The notes under the pieces are model-generated. The model saw nothing but the letters and a program-made list of their open reading frames with translations, did no database searches and had not been told where the DNA came from. A DNA stretch of 64,000 nucleotides from Mauremys mutica (Eukaryota > Chordata > Testudines > Geoemydidae). Location: positions 1-64,000 of the forward strand of contig NW_025422875.1 in NCBI RefSeq assembly GCF_020497125.1, in the 5' to 3' direction. Below are positions 56,161 through 64,000 of the stretch, one piece after another. The position numbers and the translations under genes were made by a program. Position 1 is the stretch's first letter. Each line of letters begins with the position of its first letter.

Positions 56161-57043
56161 AAACCCTAACCCCTCCCCTTGACCCTCCCAAGCCCTACCC
56201 GTTGACCCCTTAGTCCCTCCCACCTGTCACCGGAAGTCCCGCCCCATGGGGGGGTTTAACTCCGGGGTCAAGGTGGCCACATGACTGGAAGCAAGGTGTG
56301 TCATGTGACCCCTCTAAGAACTCCTCCCACCACTCTCTACCAATCAGGATGGGTTTCATCCCAGAAGGACCACCCTGAGAGGAGATTTGACCAGTCAGGG
56401 TAAGTTCTGAGGTGGGGTGACCCATCCAGAAGTGGGTCGTGTGACCCCTCTAAGAACTCCTCCCACCGCCATCTACCAATTAGGATGGGTTTGACCCGAT
56501 AGGACTGCCCTAAGAGGAGATTTTGACCAATCAGGGAGAATTCTGGGGCAGGGTGACCCGTCCAGAAGTGGGCCGTATGACCCCACTAAGAACTCCTCCC
56601 AAGGCCCTCTGCCAATCAGGGTGCAGCACCATTACCCCATAAGTCCCAGCACCGGACAGATGAGGCCATCTCTTACCAAGGACACATGGTTTAGAAATTG
56701 TGGAAAGGCTGCTGAGAGGAAACCTGGACTCCTTCACCATCCCCGTGAGAACTTCAGACTCTGTCTTCACCCTGAGGGTCTTTGACCATCCGCGGAGAAA
56801 GCACTACGTCAGCGACAGTCCCGAGCAGAAGGAGAGAGCGACCGAGGGGAGCCCTTCGGCCCAGCCATTGATGGATAAACCGGAACCGGAACTCCAAACC
56901 CAACTGCTTGTGAGAGACCCCAATGAGCATGGTGGCCTCTCTTTGTCCACCCGCTTAGAGGTGGAATGCGATTGAGGCTCAGGGGTGTCACCGGTGGAGA
57001 AGGTGAACAGAAAAGACGTCACACAGGTAAATGAATGATTAAG
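56148..57043 (+). mobile_element. Left arm of a large inverted repeat
   Basis: About 0.9 kb, inverted and homologous to 62030-62880. Outer end CCACCATCAATCAAACCCTA. Three 136-bp units (TAAGAACTCC at 56315, 56451 and 56587) each carry CCAAT boxes. Then CATAAGTCCCAGC (TATA-like, about 56638), an ATG-started frame (below) and a donor-like CACAG|GTAAAT. It points inward. Confidence 0.75.
56700..56975 (+). pseudogene. First-exon-like ORF of the left arm
   Basis: A 91-codon frame sharing R-G-N-L-D-S-F-T-I-P and S-D-S-V-F with the right arm, followed by an acidic Ser/Glu patch and E-H-G-G-L-S. It ends at a TGA where the right arm has TGC. The protein family is unknown. Similarity between arms is preserved at protein level, which suggests former coding function. 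Confidence 0.45.
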
Positions 57044-57060
57044 AAGCAATCGCTTCTTAA
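57039..57060. repeat. 22-bp perfect palindrome
   Basis: TTAAGAAGC, AATC, GCTTCTTAA. It begins where homology between the inverted arms ends. Confidence 0.95.
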
Positions 57061-57107
57061 TGGGTAAGGAACCGGGGGTTGTGTAAATCTAAAAACAAGC
57101 AGTGGGC

Positions 57108-57303
57108 TGCTTACACTGTTTCTGTTATGAAACTCAACAGCTCAATGATGCCTTTCTAGACGGCCTGGAAACCCTGGACAGCGTTGCATCAAGCAGGGAA
57201 GATAACCAGGCCCACCTTGGTTTTGCTCAACACCGATACAAGTTGTTGGAGAGGACTCTGAGGATGATGGCCATGAGGTGTTTCAGAGGAGGCTTGGCAT
57301 AGT
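57108..57303 (+). CDS. Unassigned ORF, possible second exon
   Basis: Open frame E-T-Q-Q-L-N-D-A-F-L-D-G-L to F-R-G-G-L-A-stop, preceded by an acceptor-like ACTCAACAG. A second frame overlaps it (about 57216-57380), acidic E-D-S-E-D-D then basic R-K-K-S-R-R and a hydrophobic L-L-Y-V-L-L-F-M-L end. A third frame ends at 57483 with several cysteines (H-C-L, L-C-K-E-C-E, I-N-C-K, L-C-A). No family recognised. Confidence 0.35.
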
Positions 57304-57567
57304 AACTGAGCCAGTGCCTCGTCAAGAGCGTAAAAAGTCACGCAGACTATTGTATGTGTTGCTGTTTATGCTGCCCTTAAGCACTGCCTGAGGGAAAAGC
57401 TTTGTAAAGAATGCGAGGGACGTGTCATAGATATCAACTGCAAGCTCCGGGGCCTATGTGCTGAGCTGGGTTTGGAAAGCTGATTAAACACCGTTATTGC
57501 CAGAGGTTCTGCTGTGCAATGTCTGTGCCTAAGCCAAGAACATTTAGCGCAAGGGGGGACCTTGTTC

Positions 57568-57708
57568 AATGCTGTGCAATTGAGTGGAGCCCCTGACTGT
57601 GTTTTAAAGAAAATAACCTGCTTACAGCTGGGGTGGAAAAATTGCAGGCACCTTCTGGTTCATTTTCTTTAAAACACAGTCAGGGTCTCCACTCACTTGC
57701 ACAGCATT
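57568..57708. repeat. Long hairpin, 47-nt arms, 47-nt loop
   Basis: Arms 57568-57614 and 57662-57708 match at 45 of 47 positions. The inner 24 bases (CCCTGACTGTGTTTTAAAGA plus AAAT) pair perfectly. Confidence 0.95.
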
Positions 57709-58463
57709 TCTCCAGTTATGGCAATCATGTGAACAAGGACGTGTGTATCACGAATTGTGGGTTTTTTGCTATAAAACCTGTTGAAAAATCTCTATTCAGG
57801 GGGATGACAGTTTGCTGCCCCCCCCCCCCCGGCATGCTCATAATAAAGGGGCCTCCGGTGATTCTGATAACACAACAAAAGTTACAGATCCCTGCTTAAG
57901 GAAAAGACTATTTGTAAGAAATCTAAAAGGATTCAGCTAGAGAATGGGGAGGGGACAAACACGCGATAGAAAACTTGGTAGCTGTAAATTAAAAATAAAA
58001 AACCCTATTGAAAAGGGCTTTGTGACTATCTGTGTTTCTGTTCGAAGGCCTTTGGCCCTTAAGTGAGCTAGAAGTGTTAATGAAGCGTCTTGGTTTGGTT
58101 TCAAGGAGCTGTATGTCTTTTCAATCAAAAATCAATTGTGTGTGAGAGCCTAGCGCTTGTGGGTTTTGTGTGTAAAAGTGACCCATTTACAGCAAAAAGC
58201 TGAAATGTATGTTGGGGGGCGGGGGAAATCCTAAGAAATGTGCTTACAGTAAAACAAACAGGCTGTTCAGACCTGTGTTTGAGTACAAAAGAGTTGACTT
58301 ATCCTCTTGAACTGAGTGGGTTTAACCCCCACCCCACCTCACTGAATAGCCAAGGTGACTGCGATTACTTACCCTTGCTGCCATAGGGTTAAATTTGATG
58401 GGGGTGGATGGTGAGTTCTGATTAATATGAAATGAAATAAAAGCTCAGGAATTCGCAGATGCC

Positions 58464-58590
58464 ATTGGACAGTTTCAATATAACTGCTGGAGTTGGCAGA
58501 ACTCAATTGGACAGTTTCAATATGACCCCAGGAGTTGGTGGAACACTATTGGACAGATTAAATATGGCCCTGGACTTGGTTGAATGCTCT
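58464..58590 (+). repeat. 42-bp in-frame tandem repeat, three units
   Basis: ATTGGACAG(T/A)TT(C/A)AATAT starts at 58464, 58506 and 58548. In the frame opening at 58459 each unit encodes 14 residues (L-D-S-F-N-x-T-x-G-V-G-x-T-x). The 75-codon frame has no known domain. Confidence 0.85.
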
Positions 58591-59207
58591 GGGTCGTTCT
58601 TTCTAGAAAACACCCCCACCCCAAACTTTAAGCATGAAAGAAACGTGTTTAAAAAAAACAACCCCAAGCCCCAAGACATTCATTGATCTCTGCAAAGGGC
58701 CCTCCGATTGGAAATGGGGACTGTTCAATACTCTAAGAAGGCCCCACAGAAACATTTATTTTAACTTACAGAAAAAAAGAAAAAAGAAAAAAGAAGCCCT
58801 GTTGTGAAGACAGCTTGGTCCCCCCACCCCAGATCACCACAGCGGGTGGTGCGGGAGGGGTGCCTAAAGTCCTCAAGGATCTATTAGTTCAGAGCTGTGG
58901 GGATTAAATTAACCTGCTAGCTACTCTGCTGAAGTCTGTTTGAACAAAGGGCTAAGATGGTAAGGGGTGTTATTGAACAGTATATGGAGGCAAACTTGGT
59001 TTGGTGTGTTTCTAAAGCTGCTGATTTGTGTGTGAGAGGGGTCTGGGCAAGGCATAGGTGTAGGGTTTTAAAAGTACTTGGTTTGTTTCAAACCAACAGG
59101 GTTTTTTTCCTGTGCAAAATGTGGTTTAAAATGGATTTTAAAAGCAGTTTGGTTTTTATTCTGCAAAATGAGATGCATTTTAAAAAAATGTTTTTGAGGT
59201 TTTTGTT

Positions 59208-59230
59208 GTTGTTTGTTTGTTTGTTTGTTG
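59208..59230. repeat. (GTTT)n microsatellite
   Basis: About five GTTT units in a T-rich stretch. Confidence 0.9.
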
Positions 59231-59639
59231 TTTTTTGGTTTATGTTTTAAGTGGTAGAAATAAACTCAAAACCCGTGTTTGTCGTACAGCCTGAACTGGA
59301 TGATTTGGTTTAAAGCGCTGACTTTTTAAACAGAAAACTCCCCTAATGAATATTTAGTTTTGAAGTTTACAAGACGGTTTCCTGTGTTTTATAATAATGC
59401 TGTTTGCTCCACAGTACGGTGGAAACATGAGAGATCCTTAGAGCAGAGGGAAAACAAGCTCAGAAGAAAAGGGAACGAGACAAGCTGAAAGGGAAAATTC
59501 ACTAGCATCAGTGACTGATGATGGATGGATGAAGCCCAGTAAATATATTTTGCTTATTGGTTGGGTTGTTCTGTGAGGTTTTGTATTTGAAGTGAATACA
59601 TAGGTGTCGGTGAGAAAGATGATAAAGTTCAGTTTTGTA

Positions 59640-60920
59640 AAATGGTTCCCCCCACCCCCCATAGGCCTGGGTCTTCGGCAGTGGGGTGCAGCCAGGTCTT
59701 CGGCGGTAATTCGGCGGCGGAGGGCCCCCGCCGCGGGTCTTCGGGGCACTTCGGCGGCGGGTCCCGGAACGGAAGGGCCCCCCGCCGCCGAATTACCGCC
59801 GAAGACCTGGCTGCATTTCGGCGGCGGGTCCCACTTCGGCGGTAATTCGCCAGTGTGGGGTCCTTCCGCTCCGGGGCAGGGAGCACCGAGCTTTTTAATT
59901 CCCAGCCCCAGCCCGTTTGCCGGAGCTGCGGTGGGAGGGGAGGAGGGATTTAAAGGGCTCTGGGCTTCCCGCAGCTGCGGGAGCTCCGAGCCCTTTAAAT
60001 CCTGGACCCAGCCCAGCTGCCAGAGCTGCGGGGGAAAATTAAAGGGCTCTGGGCTCCGCTGGAGCTCTGAGCCGTTCAAATCCCTGCCGAGGAAGCCGGT
60101 GCGGTCCGGCACGGCATATTGACTCTTCCTGGTACGCCGTACTGGACTGTAATGGCTTATTTTCATCTCTGCTTCAGAGATCCCACGACTGCGGGGAGCC
60201 CAGAGCCCTTTAATTTCCCCTTGCAGCTCCGGCAGCTGGGCTGGGGCCAGGATTTAAAGGGCTCGGGGATCCCGCGGCTGCGGGAAGCCCAGAGACCTTT
60301 AAATACCCCCCGCAGCTCCAGAAGCCAGGCTGGGGCTGGGAATTAAAGGGCTCAGAGCTCCCGCGGCTACAGGGAGCACAGAGCCCTTTAAATTCCCCCG
60401 CAGCTCTGGCAGCCAGGTTCGGATGTGGATTTAAAGGGCCCGGAGCCCCACGGCTGCAGGGATCCAGAGCATTTCCGGGCTGGGGCCGGGATTTGAAGGG
60501 CCCGGAGCTCCTGACGCTGCAGGGAGCACCGAGCTTTTTAATTCCCAGCCCCAGCCTGGCTGCCGGAGCTGCGGTGGGAGGGGAGGAGGGATTTAAAGGG
60601 CTCTGGGCTCCCCGCAGCCGCCGGAGCTCTGAGCCCTTTAAATCCCCGCTGAGGAAGCCGGTGCGGTTCAGCACAGCGTACTGGCTCTTGCCGCTACGCT
60701 GTACTGGCCCGTACCGGCTTACTTTCATCTCTGGCTCAGAACTCCTACGGCTGCGGGGAGCCCAGAGCCCTTTAAATTCCCCCCGCAGCTCCAGGAGCTG
60801 GGCTTGGGCCGGGAATTAAAGGGCTCAGAGCTCCAGCGTTTGCTGGGAACCCAGAGCCCATTAAATCTCCCCCATGCAGCTCCAGCAGCTGGGCTGGGGC
60901 CGGGATTTAATGGGCTCAGA
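59640..60920. repeat. GC-rich complex repeat cluster
   Basis: Opens with a palindromic 'cttcggcggtaattcggcggcgg' segment (59695-59850), then loosely periodic units of 'gccctttaaat(c/t)cc...cagctgc(g)gg' in both orientations. Open frames of up to 240 codons here are by-products of repeat composition. Confidence 0.75.
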
Positions 60921-60921
60921 G

Positions 60922-62028
60922 CAGGGGTGAAAGTAACTTCCAGGATTTACTGGTACTGCTGTAATCCTAAGGGGGCATGGCTTAAACCGGAAGAGGTGGG
61001 GCCTCAAGATTTAAAGGTCCTGGAGCATCGGCTGCGGCTGGGAGCCCCAGGGCCTTTAAATCAACCCTGGGCTCAGGGGCAAATGAAAGGGCCCAGGGCT
61101 CAGGCCGCCGTAGAGCCCCGAGCCCTTTAAATTCCCCCCGCAGCTCCGGCAGCCGGATTCGGGTGTGGATTTAAAGGGCCCGGAGCTCCCATGACTGCAG
61201 GGAGCACCGAGCCCTTTAAATCTGGCCCCAGCCCGGCTGCCAGAGCTGCGGGGGGGAATTAAAGAGCTCTCGGCTCCCTGCAGCCACCAGAGCTCTGAGC
61301 CGTTCAAATCCCTGCTGAGGAAGCCAGTGCGGTCCGGCACGGCATATTGGCTCTTCCTGGTACACCATACTGGACCGCAATGGCTTATTTTCATCTCTGC
61401 TTCAGAGATCCCATGGCTGAGGGGAGCCCAGAGCCCTTTAAATTCCCCCTCAGCTCTGGCAGCGGGGTTCAGGTGTGGATTTAAAGGGCCTGGAGCTCCC
61501 ACGGCTGCAGGGAGACAGAGCATTGCCAGGCTGGGGCTGGGAATTAAAGGGCTCAGAGCTCCGGCAGTTGCTGGGAATCCAGAGCCCATTAAATCTCACC
61601 CTCCCCCCCCCCCGCAGCTCCAGCAGCTGGGATGAGGTCAGGATTTAATGGGCTCAGCGCTCCCCATTGCTGCGTAGATCCCAGAGCCCTTTAATTCCCC
61701 TCCACGCAGCTCCAGCACCCAGGCTGGGGCAGGGAATTAAAGGGCTGAGAGCTCTCCGCAGCGGCAGGAGCTCCGGGCCCTTTAAATCCTGGCTCCAGAC
61801 GGGTAAGGCTCAGGCTCCTCACAGCCATGGGAGCTCCGGACCCATTAAATCCACTCTCGAACCCGGCTGCCAGAGCTGCGAGGGGAATTTAAAGGCCCTG
61901 GGGCTCCCAGTCACAGCCAATGCTCCAGGATCTTTAAATCTTGAGAGGCCCCGCCCCTTCGGGTTGAGGCCACACCCCCTCAGGACTCCGGCAGTACCGG
62001 TAAGTCCTGGAAGTTACTTTCACCCCTG
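60922..62028. mobile_element. Foldback element with long inverted ends
   Basis: Left end CAGGGGTGAAAGTAACTTCC is mirrored by GGAAGTTACTTTCACCCCTG at the right, with homology continuing inward about 120 bp on each side. The interior is more of the 'ccctttaaat' repeat. It abuts the right arm of the large inverted repeat at 62030. No 8-bp flanking duplication is visible. Confidence 0.7.
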
Positions 62029-62029
62029 A

Positions 62030-62880
62030 CTTAATCATTCCTTTACCTGTGTTCACCTTGTGCGCCGGTGACTCCCCCGAGCCGCAGTCGCATTCCACCT
62101 CTAAGGGGGTGAAGAAAGAGAGGCCACCATGCTCGTTGGGGTGCTCGTTGGGTTTTGGGTTCGGGTTCCGGCGTATCCATCAACGGCTGGGCCAAAGGGC
62201 TCCCCTCGGTCGCTCCCTCCTCCTCCTCGGCACTGTCGCTGATGTAGCGCTTACTCCGTGGATGGTCAAAGACCCTCGGGGCGAAGACAGAGTCTGAAGT
62301 TCTCATGGGGATGGTGAAGGAGTCCAGGTTTCCTCTCTGCAGCCTTCCCATGATTTCTAAACCATGGGTCCTTGGCGAGAGATGGCCTCGTCCGTCCGGC
62401 GCTGGGACTTATGAGGTGATGGTGCTGCACCCTGATTGGCAGAGGGCCCTGGGAGGAGTTCTTAGTGGGGTCAAACAGCCCTCTCCCGGACAGGTCACCC
62501 TCCCCCAGAACTCGCCCTGATTGGTCAGGATCCCCTCTGGGGGTGGTCCTGTCAGGACAAAACCGATCCTAATTGGTTGAGGGCAGTGAGAGGAGTTCTT
62601 AGAGGGGTCACAAGACACACGTCGGGATAGGTCACCCTCCCACCCCAGAGCTCGCCCTGATTGGTCAAATCTCCTCTTGGGGTGGTCCTTCCGGGACGAA
62701 ACCCATCCTGATTGGTAGAGGGTGGTGGGAGGAGTTCTTAGAGGAGTCACATGACACACCTGGCTTCCAGTCATATGGCCGCCTTGACCACGAAGTAATA
62801 CCCCCATGGGGCGGGACTTCCGGAGACAGGTGGGAGGGACTAAGGGGTCATGGGGCGGGGTTAGGGTTTGATTAATGGTG
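62030..62880 (-). mobile_element. Right arm of the large inverted repeat
   Basis: Reverse complement of the left arm: CAAACCCTAACCCC near the outer end, three AGAACTCCTCC-containing units (62455, 62592 and 62731), CATAAGTCCCAGCGCC, then an ATG frame (62351 downward) with R-G-N-L-D-S-F-T-I-P and S-D-S-V-F. The frame is shifted near the C-terminal third compared with the left arm, and a CACAG|GTAAAG donor-like site follows. Confidence 0.75.
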
Positions 62881-62889
62881 GGGCCTGTC

Positions 62890-63280
62890 TACTGCTGCCA
62901 GGTGTTGAGTGTTTGCAGGCAGAACGGGAGCCAGTGTCCATGTCCAGGCCGGAGGTCGAAGCCGGGTGGTCAGAAATACGAGGCAAAGTCCATATCCATG
63001 CAAAGATCGAAGCCATGCAGTCAAAATTGAAGGGGTTGGGGAAGATCAGGAGGAGAAGGAGGTGGCAGGGCTGGAGCGGGTGGGTGGAGGGCCTGGAGCG
63101 AGGCTAGAGAAAGGCAAGGAGAATACTGAGCCGGGGTTCAGAACCCAAATCTGGAGCCAAGAAGGGTCACACCAAAGTCATAGCCAGAGACCAGAGTCAA
63201 GAGTCCAGCCAGAGTCAACAGCGAGAAACCGGAGGGCAGGGCAGGGCAGGGCAGGGGGTACATGCGGGCGGGAATGAGGA
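62890..63280. repeat. Dispersed repeat, LTR-like, with (GGGCA)n
   Basis: 'ccgggtggtcagaaatacgaggc' and 'gagtccagccagagtcaac' look like a degenerate tandem-rich repeat that I associate with turtles. Five GGGCA units lie at 63233-63257. No gene. Confidence 0.45.
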
Positions 63281-64000
63281 TGACTTACTGGAGCCCTGGA
63301 GACCCCTCATCGGGGGACTCCCTTCCTAGCAATACCAGAAGGACAGCGGGGTGACAAAGATATCTCTGAGACTGGGCTCCAAGCCAAGGGGAGCTCCCAT
63401 CCAGGCTGTGTGCCAGGACCCCGTCACCCTCCCTGTTCATTTCACACGCACAGACCCCCTGGCTGGAGGGGAGAATAAAGGGCAGAAGCGAAGGTGCCCC
63501 TGGGGGAAAGGCTCTAGGCCGGGACCCAGTCCACTTCCCAGATCTACACCCAGGATTGTGTGACCAGGCCCACAGCCCTTCCTCTGCGTCTCAGTTCCCA
63601 CCTGACGCATGGGGAGGCTCCTCCCCTGCCCCAGGGTGTTCGGGGGGAGTTTCCTTCCTGGCTGGGAAGGGCTCAGATACCAGGTGGGTGGATTGGGCCC
63701 CGGGTGGGGGATGGTCGGACATTCGCTGTGTCAGGGGTGACAGGGGTCATGGGAGGGTCTGAGCAGTGACGACGGGGGAGGGGCCCCATGTCAGACCACC
63801 CCTCCCAGACTGCAATGGCTATTGAGCACAACCCCTGGCTCTGCGGATGCTCTCACTTCTGGGCCAGCCCCACAGCCTGATTCTTCCCAACCAGTATCTG
63901 GCCTGGCCCCAGCCCCAGGGGTCGGGGTGGGGCAGGGTGTCCAGAGCGAGGTGCTCGGCCTTGGTTTCTCTCAGTGCTGCGGGGGGCTCTATGGCCGCTC
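63281..64000. other. No gene recognised
   Basis: GC-rich sequence with short frames only and no splice-bounded domain. Confidence 0.5.

Noticed and set aside
59438..60728. Frames of 170-242 codons on both strands
   Set aside because: Arise from the repeated 'ccctttaaat' and 'cggcgg' units. Both strands are open because the repeats are palindromic.
56155..62870. Telomere-type ends (CAAACCCTAACCCC) suggesting a herpesvirus-like terminus
   Set aside because: Only about two hexamer-like words per arm and no recognisable herpesvirus gene in the spacer.

Overview
This looks like a stretch of turtle (cryptodiran chelonian) nuclear DNA. The support is a tRNA-derived SINE of the tortoise/Cry I type with a CR1-like tail (about 24.06-24.23 kb), many CR1 LINE 3' ends, and a dense load of PIF/Harbinger, hAT, Gypsy and ERV-LTR repeats of the kinds I associate with turtle assemblies. 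Host genes have short exons with GT-AG introns, and there are no operons. The species call rests on remembered repeat families, not on a search.

Layout. 0.4-2.5 kb: a broken minus-strand trypsin-like serine protease copy (exons 1, 2 and 5 only). 2.7-6.1 kb: hAT MITE, CR1/LINE pieces, a foldback element and a Harbinger MITE. 6.5-7.3 kb: the orphan last exon of another protease copy, with its poly(A) signal. 7.4-18.1 kb: retroelement remains, including an LTR and a Gypsy element whose parts run gag, protease, integrase, reverse transcriptase (Gmr1-like, Copia-type order), split by a hAT MITE with a perfect 8-bp target duplication, then a CR1 3' end. 18.3-21.4 kb: a complete six-exon minus-strand serine protease (317 aa, canonical trypsin pocket). 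21.8-26.1 kb: repeats and GC-rich sequence without a gene I recognise. 26.09-30.33 kb: an apparently intact PIF/Harbinger transposon carrying a spliced SANT/Myb-like gene and a convergent DDE transposase, bounded by TCA target duplications. 30.7-38.1 kb: a second complete six-exon serine protease (332 aa) that keeps His/Asp/Ser but has lost Asp189, Cys191 and Cys220. 38.3-47 kb: CR1, LTRs, a second integrase-to-RT Gypsy scrap and one copy of a 1-kb duplication. 47.4-49.1 kb: a decayed gene of a transposon-like family. 49.6-52.2 kb: an LTR-like repeat, a hAT-like leader ORF and the second 1-kb copy. 54.1-56.15 kb: a Gypsy pol fragment with an in-frame 552-bp triplication. 56.15-62.88 kb: a pair of about 0.85-0.9-kb inverted repeats, each with three 136-bp CCAAT-rich units, a CATAA box and a coding-like first exon facing inward, around a spacer of unassigned ORFs, hairpins and GC-rich repeats. 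62.9-64 kb: repeats, no gene recognised.

The cellular theme is a minus-strand tandem family of secreted or membrane-anchored serine proteases undergoing duplication and decay. Gene B (18-21 kb) is conventional. Gene C (31-38 kb) and the relics at 0.4-2.5 kb and 6.7-7.0 kb form a second subfamily with a rebuilt S1 pocket. The rest is mostly mobile DNA. The most novel-looking signals are the loss of the Cys191-Cys220 pair and Asp189 in an otherwise intact protease, the inverted-repeat element at 56-63 kb, and a third, antisense reading frame inside the Harbinger element.
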